Below, one piece after another: positions 1-8,783 of a stretch of DNA of 35,368 nucleotides. A program made the position numbers and the translations under genes. Position 1 is the stretch's first letter, and each line of letters begins with the position of its first letter. This DNA comes from Actinomycetota bacterium (GTDB taxonomy: Bacteria > Armatimonadota > SYMT01). The stretch lies in contig SYKE01000052.1 in NCBI GenBank assembly GCA_005798285.1, positions 1 through 35,368 on the forward strand. The letters are read 5' to 3'. The notes under the pieces were generated by a model that was given only the letters and a program-made list of their open reading frames with translations, made no database searches and had not been told where the DNA came from.

Positions 1-507
1 ATGAGGCGCTGGATCTCAACCGTGCGTCCACTGGCGGGCTTGCCCACGTCGCGCGGAGTCCGCTGCCGATTGGCCCGCGGGATCATCGCGTACTCCGCAG
101 TGACCCAACCGGCGCCCTGCCCTTTCAAAAACGGAGGCACCCGCACGGCGGCGATCACGGGATCCTATGTCGCCCTCGCGCAGGCCGTGGCTCATCTCAA
201 GAAGCAGAACATGGTGAAGCGCATCCCGCTTCTCGATCAACTCGCGGCCGTCAGCGTCGGGATCGTGGGAGGACAGGTGTGCCTCGACCTCTGCTACGAC
301 GAAGACTCGACAGCCGCAGTGGACATGAACATTGTCCTCACCGGGGACGGCCGCCTCGTAGAGGTGCAGGGCACCGCCGAAGGCGATCCCTTCTCCCGGA
401 AGCAGATGGACCTCCTTATGGACTGCGCCTCCGCGGGCGCCCGCAAGCTGTTCGAACTGCAGCAGGAAGCGCTGGCCGGGCTCATCCCGTTCCCGATCAA
501 GCGCTGA
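1..507 (+). CDS. rph: Ribonuclease PH, C-terminal part only (5' part missing or replaced)
   Basis: RNase PH is a phosphorolytic 3'-5' exoribonuclease that trims tRNA 3' ends. From about nt 133 the product matches the C-terminal half of the family: the [10 protein letters not shown] motif, then [10 protein letters not shown], the acidic [11 protein letters not shown] stretch and [14 protein letters not shown]. The complete enzyme is about 240-260 residues and has roughly 120 residues before GGTRTA. Here the 44 codons before that motif (nt 1-132) resemble no part of RNase PH in any of the three forward frames, and the canonical CDVLQAD lead-in is absent. The gene is therefore 5'-truncated, recombined, or joined to unrelated sequence at the window edge. 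The nominal ATG at nt 1 is unlikely to be the native start. It is followed after 55 nt by rdgB, and an rph-rdgB pair is a common conserved arrangement. Confidence 0.85.
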   Translation: MRRWISTVRPLAGLPTSRGVRCRLARGIIAYSAVTQPAPCPFKNGGTRTAAITGSYVALAQAVAHLKKQNMVKRIPLLDQLAAVSVGIVGGQVCLDLCYDEDSTAAVDMNIVLTGDGRLVEVQGTAEGDPFSRKQMDLLMDCASAGARKLFELQQEALAGLIPFPIKR

Positions 508-562
508 GCACGTCTTCGACGCAGGGGAGCGGCAGCGTCCGCTCCCGGAGGACCGGAACGAC

Positions 563-1159
563 GTGGAACGTGTAACTCATCTGACGATTGCAACGCAAAA
601 TGCCGGCAAGATGGACGAACTGCGGGCGCTCCTGTCCGATCTCCCGCTGGTGCTCCGGCCGGCAGACGGCATGCCCGAGGTCGAGGAGACCGGCAGCACC
701 TTCTCGGAAAACGCCGAGTTGAAGGCACGAGCCGCAGCCGAGTGGTCGGGCGGTTGGGCGCTGGCCGACGACTCCGGCCTCGAGGTTGACGCGCTCAACG
801 GCGGCCCCGGCGTTCATTCCAACCGCTTCGCCGGGGGAAACACGACCGAGGCGGACCGCAATGCGGCGCTTCTTCAACTTCTCAAGGAGACCCCCGCCGA
901 GCGGCGCACCGCCCGTTACCGGGCAGCGATCGCGATCGCCGCGCCCGACGGCCGCGTCTGGATCTCCGAGGGCGCCTTCGAAGGACGGATTGTAGACGAA
1001 GCCCGTGGAACGAACGGCTTCGGCTATGATCCCCATTTTTTCGTGCCAGAGCACGGATGCACCGTAGGGGAAATGGACCCCGCGCTGAAGAATCGGATCA
1101 GCCATCGTGCCCGAGCGTTGATCAGAGCGCGGGAAATTCTCGAACGTATCTGCCGTTGA
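563..1159 (+). CDS. rdgB: XTP/dITP diphosphatase (non-canonical purine NTP pyrophosphatase, HAM1/RdgB family)
   Basis: This enzyme hydrolyses dITP, XTP and ITP to the monophosphates and pyrophosphate, cleansing the nucleotide pool in the cytosol. The 198-residue length is normal. The N-terminal IATQNAGKMDEL motif, ENAELKARAAAEW, the catalytic/metal segment ALADDSGLEVDAL, PGVHSNRFAG, and the C-terminal GFGYDPHFFVPE and ISHRARAL motifs are all present. The start is GTG at 563, preceded by GGAGG at 547-551 with an 11-nt spacer; no ATG fits better. It lies 55 nt after rph and probably shares its transcript. It converges on the ankyrin gene with 21 nt between stops and no obvious terminator. Confidence 0.95.
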   Translation: MERVTHLTIATQNAGKMDELRALLSDLPLVLRPADGMPEVEETGSTFSENAELKARAAAEWSGGWALADDSGLEVDALNGGPGVHSNRFAGGNTTEADRNAALLQLLKETPAERRTARYRAAIAIAAPDGRVWISEGAFEGRIVDEARGTNGFGYDPHFFVPEHGCTVGEMDPALKNRISHRARALIRAREILERICR

Positions 1160-1180
1160 ACCGTTCCGTTCGGCTCCACG

Positions 1181-2674
1181 TTACCAGGATCCGCGTCGAG
1201 CTCGCCTGTAACGGGCTTCACGCAGCAAGCCTTCGATCTCTGGGTGGGTGGGGAGGTTGGAGGGGCGCAGCGTCCCAGCTCGGGCCCGACGCACCACTTC
1301 CAGCGCTGTATCGCCATCTCGGTTCCAGATTCCGGTGTCCGCTCCCCGCTCCAGGAGCAGCCGCACCATCTCCAGCCGCCCATGCAACGCGGCCTGGTGG
1401 AGCGCCGCTCCCCAGCCGAACACCCGGTTCAGCGACTCAGGCTCGTGATCAAGCATCTTGATCAGCAGGTCCATGCGCCCGGCGTGCGCCGCCCGGGCCG
1501 GATCCATCCGGTCGCCGCGGTCAATGAGGAGTGAGATAGTCTCTTCCTGTGAGTTCTCTGCTGCCCATCCGAACGCATCCGCACCGAACATGCCATCTTC
1601 AAGATGAAGCGGACAGCCGGTATCCAGGAGGGCCCGGATCGCTTCCAGGTTTCCATTCCAGGCGGCGAAATGGAGTGCGCTGGCAACCGGGTATTCCGAC
1701 ACGGCGTCGGCACGGGCGCCGCAGTTGAGCAAACGCCTCACGCACGACGTGTGGTTCCCGTTCGCCGCAAGCACCAGGGCGGGTGCGCCTCGGAGCCAGT
1801 CCGCCGCGCCACGAGCATTCGGATCGGCCCCGGCGCCCAGGGCCGCCTCTAGCATGGCGTCGCGACCCATGGCCGCGGCAACACACAGCGCCGCGTCGAC
1901 TTGCGAACGAGGGGCATGGCGCAACGCAAGATCGAACTCATCCGGGTCATCGAGCGCGACGGCGCTGGGGAGATCCGTAAGGGCGCCGAGCCGCTTCAAC
2001 TGCTCGACGGCTTCGGCCCTTCCGGACATCGCCGCCAGCAGCAGCGGTGTTTCACCGCTCTCCGAGACGCGATTCACATCGGCGCCCGCCGCGATGAGTT
2101 GCGGAAGCAGTTCAAGGCGATCGCGCTGGATGGCGAAGTGAATCGGCGTGCGGCCTCCCTCAAACCGACTCATCCGGGAATGCGCCGCATCGGGTGTCGA
2201 ACTGAGCGCCTGGTCCAGCAACTGCGGATCGCCGAGACCGATCGCCGCGAAGAGGTCGCAGCGTGCGCCTTCTCGAAGGAGCAGGCGCGCGGCTTCGGGC
2301 TGGTACCCGTGCAAACCGACCGCCCATCCGAGCGGGCCGCGCTCGTGGAGATCATCCGTGGCGTTCGGATCGGCGCCGGCTTGGAGCAAGAGACGGCAGA
2401 CAGCCAGATGACCGCCTTCTGCCGCCCAATGCAGCGGGGTAGCGTTGTCGCCCTCATCCCGAGCATGAACATCGGCGCCGCACCGCAGCAGTGTTCTCGC
2501 CACGGCGAAGTGCCCGCGCTCGGCCGCGAGGTGGAGCGGAGTAGTGGCGCCGTGGGGACCCTTGAGTCCGGCTGAAGCCAGCTCTGGAGAGGAACGCAGC
2601 AAGGCCGCGACCTGATGGACGTTGCCGCCCCGAACACACATCCCGAAGCGCTCCACCCGATACTGTGGATCCAT
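1181..2674 (-). CDS. Ankyrin-repeat protein
   Basis: A 497-residue protein made almost wholly of ankyrin repeats, a protein-protein interaction fold. Repeat signatures recur throughout, such as TPLHLAAERGHFAVARTLL, TPLHWAAEGGHLAVCRLLL, TPLLLAAMSGRAEAVEQL, ALHFAAWNGNLEAIRALL and ALHQAALHGRLEMVRLLL. I count roughly ten or more units, some degenerate, and no other domain. There is no signal peptide, so it is probably cytosolic. I chose the ATG at 2674 because GAGGAGG sits about 6 nt upstream; the reading frame also has a GTG at 2713 with no such site. It lies 59 nt downstream of the sulfatase gene on the same strand and may be co-transcribed with it. The binding partner cannot be guessed from sequence. 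Confidence 0.93.
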   Translation of the reverse strand: MDPQYRVERFGMCVRGGNVHQVAALLRSSPELASAGLKGPHGATTPLHLAAERGHFAVARTLLRCGADVHARDEGDNATPLHWAAEGGHLAVCRLLLQAGADPNATDDLHERGPLGWAVGLHGYQPEAARLLLREGARCDLFAAIGLGDPQLLDQALSSTPDAAHSRMSRFEGGRTPIHFAIQRDRLELLPQLIAAGADVNRVSESGETPLLLAAMSGRAEAVEQLKRLGALTDLPSAVALDDPDEFDLALRHAPRSQVDAALCVAAAMGRDAMLEAALGAGADPNARGAADWLRGAPALVLAANGNHTSCVRRLLNCGARADAVSEYPVASALHFAAWNGNLEAIRALLDTGCPLHLEDGMFGADAFGWAAENSQEETISLLIDRGDRMDPARAAHAGRMDLLIKMLDHEPESLNRVFGWGAALHQAALHGRLEMVRLLLERGADTGIWNRDGDTALEVVRRARAGTLRPSNLPTHPEIEGLLREARYRRARRGSW

Positions 2675-2733
2675 CGTCGCCTCCTCGCTCTGACCACCCC
2701 TCGTACTCGCCACGGCCGCGTCAGAGCCGTGGC

Positions 2734-4119
2734 CTACCTGGCCTGCGCCTTCAACACCTTGAAGCGGGCGCGAAGTTCGATTAGCCGATCCCGCCAGCCG
2801 GGATCGGCAATCAGGTTCGTTTCCTCACCCGGATCGCGGGCGAGGTCGAAGAGTTCTTCGTGCTGGAAGTCGGGCCAGTAGAGATACTTCACATCTCTCC
2901 GCACAAGCGCCTCGGACGAAGGGATGAACGCCACATCGCGAATGGTTGCGTGTTCGTAGAAGAACTCCGTGCGCCAGTCCGCCACGGGGCCATCGAGGTA
3001 GAGCGGTGCGAAGTTCCGACCTTGCATCCCCACGGGGGCGGTGAGCCCCGCCATCGCGAGAATCGTGGGAGCCAGATCTACATTCAGCACGAACTCGTCG
3101 CGCGTCATGCCGCGTCGGTCTTTCGGCAGGCGGGGATCCCACACCAACAGGGGCACGCGGATGGACTCTTCATAGGGGTACCACTTGTCCGCCAGACCGT
3201 GTTCCCCGTGAAAGTAGCCGTTGTCGGTGGTGAAGATCACCAATGTGTTATCGAGAATGCCCTGCTTCTGAAGCTCGTCGATCACACGTCCACACACGGT
3301 ATCCACTTCGGTGGCCAACCGATAGTAGTTCTTCATGTACTCCTGATAGCGGTCCGGTGTGTCGAAGCGCCACTTCCAGCGGTTGCGACCCTCATTCATG
3401 TCATTGGCGACAAAAGGGGGCAATTTGCGGAAGTGCTCATCGGAGCTGGTCTTCGGCGTAGGAATCCGAACGTCCCGGTAGAGCCGTTCGCTTTCGGGCT
3501 GCGGAAGGTACTGCTTCGGGTTTTGATCTTCGGCATGAGTGGCGAAAAAGGCGAGGTTGAGCAAGAACGGCTTACCTGAAGGGCGGGTCCGGAGAAACTC
3601 CATCGCGTCCTCTTCGTTCTTCCGCGTGACGTGGACGATCGTGCCATCGGCTCGCTTCACGTAATGCTTGCCGGCGTACGCCCTTGCAAAGTCGTACTTC
3701 TCAGCCGGGAAAGGGCCGTTGTGCCACTTCCCCACGTGGCCGACAAAATAGCCGGCTTCTCTCAGCATTCCCGGATACGTCTCCGCCCACGGCGTCTTGA
3801 AGCGCTCAAAGGCGCGGTTGCCATGGCGAGACATCCACTGACCGGTGAGCAGCGTGGCACGACTCACCCCGCAGATGGACGTGGTGACGCAGGCTCGGGT
3901 GAAGCGAACACCGCTGCGCGCCAACCGATCGAGGGTCGGGGTCTGCACCACCGGATTGCCGGCGCACGCCAGCGTGTCGTACCGCCAGTCGTCGGCATAC
4001 AACAGCACGATGTTCGGACGAGCCTGGGTACGAGCCGGAGACGCACCCAGGACCAGCCACCACGCCGTCAGGGCGATGCACACGGCACGCCCGGCCGAGC
4101 GAACTCGGTCTCCCCACAT
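2734..4119 (-). CDS. Secreted sulfatase (formylglycine type, arylsulfatase A family)
   Basis: It should hydrolyse sulfate esters, probably on glycans, outside the cytoplasm. From the ATG at 4119 there is a signal peptide (basic [10 protein letters not shown] then the hydrophobic core [15 protein letters not shown]). The metal motif [15 protein letters not shown] follows near the mature N-terminus. The active-site segment is [13 protein letters not shown], where the Cys would become formylglycine and the Arg and TG are canonical. The C-terminal metal motif [17 protein letters not shown] is textbook. The residue normally Pro in C-x-P-S-R is Val here. The upstream ATG at 4167 is in frame but has only a weak ribosome site, while 4119 has GGGGAG about 9 nt before it. 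It leads a transcript toward the ankyrin gene and diverges from the cyclase-peroxidase gene. Confidence 0.94.
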   Translation of the reverse strand: MWGDRVRSAGRAVCIALTAWWLVLGASPARTQARPNIVLLYADDWRYDTLACAGNPVVQTPTLDRLARSGVRFTRACVTTSICGVSRATLLTGQWMSRHGNRAFERFKTPWAETYPGMLREAGYFVGHVGKWHNGPFPAEKYDFARAYAGKHYVKRADGTIVHVTRKNEEDAMEFLRTRPSGKPFLLNLAFFATHAEDQNPKQYLPQPESERLYRDVRIPTPKTSSDEHFRKLPPFVANDMNEGRNRWKWRFDTPDRYQEYMKNYYRLATEVDTVCGRVIDELQKQGILDNTLVIFTTDNGYFHGEHGLADKWYPYEESIRVPLLVWDPRLPKDRRGMTRDEFVLNVDLAPTILAMAGLTAPVGMQGRNFAPLYLDGPVADWRTEFFYEHATIRDVAFIPSSEALVRRDVKYLYWPDFQHEELFDLARDPGEETNLIADPGWRDRLIELRARFKVLKAQAR

Positions 4120-4295
4120 CTCCACAACTCCCCGGGCGACACCAGGCGGAAATGTGTCGCTCTCCATGCTTCTTGAAGATCATGGTAATGGGATCCTTGT
4201 TTCGAGACCCGGGATCGCCGTTCCCAGCTCGGGTCACCGTCGATTCGACCGTTGCGGTGGTGGCGCCCTCTCGGCGTTGATGCGCGGTGAAGTTC

Positions 4296-5993
4296 ATGTC
4301 ACAAAGCTCGAACACAGCTAAGATTGTCTTCGAAGGCGACCTTTCGGTAACCGCTCTCCCGGGAGAGACGGTGCTCCATGCCGCATTGGAGGCGGGAATC
4401 CCCCACGTTCACGCATGCGGCGGCAATGCTCGCTGCTCGACGTGTCGGGTGCTGATCCTATCAGGAGAGGCGAATCTCGGGCCCCGCGACGAATCCGAGT
4501 CGCGGCTGGCGAACAGGCGCGAACTGCCGGAAAACGTGCGACTGGCGTGCCGAGCCCGAGTGCTGGGCCCGGTAACGCTGCGGCGGCTCGTGAAGGACGA
4601 CTCCGACGCCGAACTCGCGCTTGGGCACGCTCCCGGGGGGCTGGGACGAGAAGCCAACGTGGCCGTGATGTTCACCGACCTTCGCGACTTCACTCCGTTC
4701 GTGGCGACATCTCTACCCTATGACGTGGTGCACCTGCTCAACCGCTACTTTCGAGCGACCGGTGATGCGGTGCTTCGGAACCACGGCCGCATCGACCTCT
4801 ACATCGGCGATGGAATGATGGCGCTCTTCGACGGCGGCGGCAAGGGGGATCAGGCGGCATGCCGCGATGCGGTGCGGGCCGGATTAGAGATGCTCGCCGC
4901 TCTGGATGAGCTGAATGTGTATTTGATGCGGCACTTCGGGAGCGCCTGGCGAATGGGCATCGGCGTCCACTTCGGAGCCGCAGTGCTGGGAGAGATCGGC
5001 CACCCCCGTCACACCCAGCGCACCGCCCTCGGCGATACGGTCAACATTGCCAGCCGCATCGAGAGCGCTTGCAAGGAAGCCCGCGCCTCGTTCCTAATTT
5101 CTGATTCGGTTTACAGCCGCGTGGCAGAAGAGTTTGAGCTGCGAGGACCGCTGGAACTGAGCCTCAAGGGCCAGGGCGGCCTCTTCGAGCTGCATGAGGT
5201 CCTGGCGGCAAAGTGCCGGGGAGACGCGTCGCTCGAGGAGCGCCTCCAGCGAGCTCTGCAGGAAGCGATTCCCCGCCACCTGGCGCCGGCGTTTCTTCGA
5301 CTCGCATTTCACGACGCGGCAGCGTTCGATCCCGCCACCGGCGCCGGGGGAGCAGACGGCTCCATCCGGCTCCCTGAGGAGCTCTCTCGCCCGGAAAACA
5401 CCGGCCTCGAAGAAGCGGTTCGGCGACTGACTCGAGTCCGGGAACTGGCGCCGGAAGTCTCCTTCGCCGACCTGATTGCCCTCGGGGGCGCGGCAGCGGT
5501 GGCGGCGTGCGGTGGGCCAATGATTCATCCGCCCCTGGGGCGAATCGATGCAGCGTCTCCCTCATCTGAGGGCCGACTACCCCCTGACGACAGCGGAGCG
5601 GACGGTCTCAAACGCCGCTTCCGGCAGATGGGGCTTCACACCCGGGACCTGGTGGCGCTTTCGGGCGCCCACACCCTGGGACGGGCCGCCGGCAAACCGT
5701 TCACCGAAGATCTCTTCAGCTTTTCGAACAACTACTATCGGGCGCTGATGGCGGGCCCGCCGCTTTCCGACCCCCTGCTTCCGACCGACCGCGTACTGGT
5801 GGAGGATCCGGACTGCCGTGCCTGGGTGGAGTTGTACGCACGCGACGAAGCGGCGTTTCACCACGACTTCGCGGAAGCCTATCTTCGACTGACCAGCGTC
5901 GGCCAGAACGGAATGCCTCGACAGGCTACGGGCCCGACTTCAGAGCCTGACAGCGATCCAGGAAGCCGTAGCCGCAGAAGTCCGGATCCTTGA
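4296..5993 (+). CDS. Three-domain fusion: [2Fe-2S] ferredoxin - class III nucleotide cyclase - class I (ascorbate peroxidase-like) haem peroxidase
   Basis: Numbering is from ATG 4296; an in-frame GTG lies at 4287. Residues about 8-100 form a ferredoxin with cluster ligands Cys41, 47, 50 and 85 (C-x5-C-x2-C spacing, adrenodoxin-like). Residues about 120-285 are a class III cyclase: metal Asp128 (MFTDLRDFT) and Asp172 (YIGDGMMALF), transition-state Asn250 and Arg254 (GDTVNIASR), and Thr243 as in class IIIb. The usual substrate Lys is Leu168. Residues about 315-545 are a plant-type class I peroxidase: distal Arg335, Phe338 and His339 (RLAFHD), GGADGSIRLPEELS, proximal His459 (VALSGAHTLGRA) and its partner Asp498 (LPTDRVLVEDP). 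Trp is replaced by Phe at both the distal (338) and proximal (469) positions. There is no signal peptide, so it is probably cytosolic. Ferredoxin-cyclase pairs are common; the peroxidase makes this unusual. The 3' end overlaps the convergent gene by 68 nt. Confidence 0.93.
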   Translation: MSQSSNTAKIVFEGDLSVTALPGETVLHAALEAGIPHVHACGGNARCSTCRVLILSGEANLGPRDESESRLANRRELPENVRLACRARVLGPVTLRRLVKDDSDAELALGHAPGGLGREANVAVMFTDLRDFTPFVATSLPYDVVHLLNRYFRATGDAVLRNHGRIDLYIGDGMMALFDGGGKGDQAACRDAVRAGLEMLAALDELNVYLMRHFGSAWRMGIGVHFGAAVLGEIGHPRHTQRTALGDTVNIASRIESACKEARASFLISDSVYSRVAEEFELRGPLELSLKGQGGLFELHEVLAAKCRGDASLEERLQRALQEAIPRHLAPAFLRLAFHDAAAFDPATGAGGADGSIRLPEELSRPENTGLEEAVRRLTRVRELAPEVSFADLIALGGAAAVAACGGPMIHPPLGRIDAASPSSEGRLPPDDSGADGLKRRFRQMGLHTRDLVALSGAHTLGRAAGKPFTEDLFSFSNNYYRALMAGPPLSDPLLPTDRVLVEDPDCRAWVELYARDEAAFHHDFAEAYLRLTSVGQNGMPRQATGPTSEPDSDPGSRSRRSPDP

Positions 5994-8493
5994 GCGGCAA
6001 GAAACGGGCCCAGGCGTCCGCCTCGTAGAGGATGACCTCGCCGATTTCACCGCGCTGGGCGAGCAAGTGACAGATCCGCTCCTCTCGGCCCGCCCGGTGC
6101 GACATCTTGACCGGCGTGGTGGGTGTGCCATCCCCCTCATAGCTCAGCGACTCGTGGCCCTCGTAGAAGTAACTCCTCGGTCCCCGGTACGACGAACCGC
6201 GATTATCGGCCAGGTCGGCGATCTGCAGACGGACAAAGGCGCGAAACGGCTCCATATCCGGGAGGAGCCGGATCCCCTCAAACACCGGCTCGACCCGAGT
6301 CCCGCTGAGATCCAGCATCGCCATCCCCTCGCCGATGGAAGGGATCATGTTGTTGGAGTTCCAGATAGAGCGGTAGTAGGTGCGGCCGTAGGGAGCTCCG
6401 TCCGGCTTCCGAAGGCGCTGGAGGAAGTCTTCCGTGGGCACCTGCACTCTCTCACTCTCCGGAATCACCGCACGGATGCGAGTGGTAGGGAACGCCTGTT
6501 CCAGCTCTTTCGCCAGTTTTCGCAGTCCCGCAGCCACAGCGCGATTTCGCAGCCAGCGCCAGCGATAGGTCGTGCTGGGCTGCTGACACACCCCGGTCCA
6601 CTCTCCCGGCTGCCAGGTAGCGATCTTCTCGCGGTCCTCTCGGGAGCCCCGCGCCAGACGACGGAACTCCGGATCGTCGGCAAGCTCCACCTGACCATAG
6701 GCCCGATCCAACCCCAGATGCTGGTAGAAGAAGTCCCGCTCTGACCGGTATCGAGCCACAGAGCGAACTCCCTTCGAGCCGTCGGCCTCCGATGCGGCGA
6801 GCTGAGTGTGGGAGCGAGTGTTCAGAAAGATCTCGTCAAAAGCCTCGAGCTTCAGAAGCGTCCGTAACTCACGCACGATGAGTGAGCGGGCCGCCGGTCG
6901 ATTGAGGTCGAGCAATTCGGTACACCAGAGATCGCCCCGGTCCACGACGATCGTCTCGGATCCCAATCGGCGAACCGGCGGACCGGCGGCGGCGCGCTGC
7001 CCCGCCGCCTCGGTGGCATAGAAAGGTGTGGAGAAGCCGCCAACGTCCGCCGTGATCCCGGCGACTCGCGTCGCGACTTCGTCCGCCGCGTCGCCGGACG
7101 CCGACCAGTAAGTGTTGATCCTTCCCAATCGCTCTCCGCCTCCGGAAAGCAGTTCCAAGGGCGAGTCGGCGGGCAAGTCCAGTCCATCCGCGGCGTCGCC
7201 TGACGGGTTGGTCAGCCAGAGGTAGCGCGTCTCGGCCAGCAGACGAAATCCGGAAATAAGGAGCGTGGAGTCGGCTCCCCGCTCGACCTTCAACCGATCC
7301 CAGTGGAGCTGCTGCGAGCCGGCCGATCGCGCGATCTCGCCGAACCGACCCATCCGGTACGACCCATCGGCCCTGCGAATCAGGATGAAACCATCGTGCT
7401 GCATCGGCGCGAAAGGTGAGGCGATCACTCGCAGGTTGTCGCCCCGCTCCGCAAAGCGCTTCAAGAAGCGCTCGAGGTTGCCGGCCCCCCTGAGCCGCAC
7501 GGCCGCCGCTTCCGCTCGCTCACCGGCTCCGGCCCGCTGAAGCAGCAGCCGGTAGTTCGCGAACGCAACCTGCTCCGGCCGACGGTTGACCAGGGGATTG
7601 GCCATGGGGAAGAACGACCCGAGGGAGCGGCCGGACTCCTCGAACCGAGGGATATCGTAGTACTTGCTGACGGCGGGCTCGAACGGCCGAAAGCTGACCG
7701 CCAGCTTGATGCCGTGTTTCACCGCGCTCCGGGCGACCATCGGCCCGAATTCCGAAAACCGCCGCATGGCCATCAGATGACTCACCCAGGCCCAACTGTT
7801 GACGCGCCCCGGCCGGCGGATTACGGCAGACAACTCCGGGCTATTCAGCATCGCGGTTGCCTGCGCCTCATACTCCACCCAGTCCGCAGGGTCGTAGTTG
7901 GCGCGATCGGCAATGTAGGGATACGGACTCAACCAGAGAATGAGGCGAGACACCCCGTGGGCCTGCATCCGCCGAAAGTACTGATCGAAGGCATCCTGCG
8001 TGGTGGCTCGGAAGTGGCCCGTGCCTGAGTCGTGAAAGAACCCGATGAGCTCATCTCCGAAGTCGGAGTAATACGAGATCGGCCGAAGCGGGGGCGCCGG
8101 ACGAAACTCCAGGTTCTGGATCGGCGACCCGACGGCTCTCACTTCCAGCCGGAACGGCGCTCGAGGGGCGCCGCTTGAGAGATCGAGTTCCAGTTCCCCA
8201 TCCCGGGTCCACCGAAGTCGGACGCCCTCGAACGCAAGCGAACGGCCCTGTGCGAGTTCGGCTCCATCCCGAAGCGCTCGAAACTCGGGGGTGAGGTCCG
8301 GCGCCGCGCCCCGCACTGAGATTGGCCAGACGTTTTTGTGCCCCGGTCGGTAACAGAACGGCGCCACCTCATTGTGTGGAGAAAGCACACTGGCCGGCTC
8401 GCGCTGCTGCGCCGCCCGCGAACCGCTCGCGCCAGCCAACGCCAGGCACAGGGAGGCTCCACATAAGGCCATCGCCGCTACAGCACTTCGCAC
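5926..8493 (-). CDS. Large secreted protein of unknown family, possibly carbohydrate-active
   Basis: An 855-residue protein with an N-terminal signal peptide (about residues 1-28, MRSAVAAMALCGASLCLALA, cleavage near SRAA). I do not recognise the family. The segment from about residue 140 (ISYYSDFGDELIGFFHDSG, then GVSRLILWLSPYPYI and HGIKLAVSFRPFEPA) reads like alternating beta strands and helices of a TIM-barrel glycoside hydrolase. A central block around residues 390-460 looks like a beta domain. The second half has DEIFLNTRSHTQLA and a C-terminal block with VEPVFEGIRLLPD. It is rich in Trp, Tyr and Arg. The start is GTG 8493, with GGATGG about 10 nt upstream; an ATG seven codons in is possible. 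Its 3' end overlaps the cyclase-peroxidase gene. A polysaccharide-acting role is a guess from fold impression and neighbourhood only. Confidence 0.85.
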   Translation of the reverse strand: MRSAVAAMALCGASLCLALAGASGSRAAQQREPASVLSPHNEVAPFCYRPGHKNVWPISVRGAAPDLTPEFRALRDGAELAQGRSLAFEGVRLRWTRDGELELDLSSGAPRAPFRLEVRAVGSPIQNLEFRPAPPLRPISYYSDFGDELIGFFHDSGTGHFRATTQDAFDQYFRRMQAHGVSRLILWLSPYPYIADRANYDPADWVEYEAQATAMLNSPELSAVIRRPGRVNSWAWVSHLMAMRRFSEFGPMVARSAVKHGIKLAVSFRPFEPAVSKYYDIPRFEESGRSLGSFFPMANPLVNRRPEQVAFANYRLLLQRAGAGERAEAAAVRLRGAGNLERFLKRFAERGDNLRVIASPFAPMQHDGFILIRRADGSYRMGRFGEIARSAGSQQLHWDRLKVERGADSTLLISGFRLLAETRYLWLTNPSGDAADGLDLPADSPLELLSGGGERLGRINTYWSASGDAADEVATRVAGITADVGGFSTPFYATEAAGQRAAAGPPVRRLGSETIVVDRGDLWCTELLDLNRPAARSLIVRELRTLLKLEAFDEIFLNTRSHTQLAASEADGSKGVRSVARYRSERDFFYQHLGLDRAYGQVELADDPEFRRLARGSREDREKIATWQPGEWTGVCQQPSTTYRWRWLRNRAVAAGLRKLAKELEQAFPTTRIRAVIPESERVQVPTEDFLQRLRKPDGAPYGRTYYRSIWNSNNMIPSIGEGMAMLDLSGTRVEPVFEGIRLLPDMEPFRAFVRLQIADLADNRGSSYRGPRSYFYEGHESLSYEGDGTPTTPVKMSHRAGREERICHLLAQRGEIGEVILYEADAWARFLPLKDPDFCGYGFLDRCQALKSGP

Positions 8494-8719
8494 TACAGCT
8501 ACCCATCCTTCGCCGAAACCGGCCCACCGTACCGCCGCACCTAACGATCATGGGGGGCCGCGCACAAATCCTTCGCCCTGAGCCGACTGCAGCCGGCACA
8601 GGCCTCGGCACCAACTCGCGAAACAGCGCCGCCCACGGAGTCCCTGCGCGAATCTCGGGCGTGCCTGGTCTTCGTTCGAAGTCCGATTCTCAGGTGGACA
8701 TCTCGCGCAGGAACAGGGA

Positions 8720-8743
8720 TACAATATATCGAACATCTGTTCA
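8720..8743 (+). promoter_or_regulatory. Putative promoter -10 box with LexA-type (SOS) operator
   Basis: A TACAAT -10 hexamer lies at 8720-8725. Five nt later, at the expected transcription start, is CGAACATCTGTTCA (8730-8743). This contains a perfect GAAC-N4-GTTC inverted repeat and matches the LexA/DinR box known from Firmicutes, Actinobacteria and several other phyla (CGAAC-N4-GTTC). No convincing -35 box is visible; TGGACA lies 19 nt upstream. The next gene starts at 8784. The position over the start point would suit repression by LexA. No lexA gene is in the window to support this. Confidence 0.6.
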
Positions 8744-8783
8744 CAACGCACTGGAACTACGGACACTGGACTGGGAGACGAGG

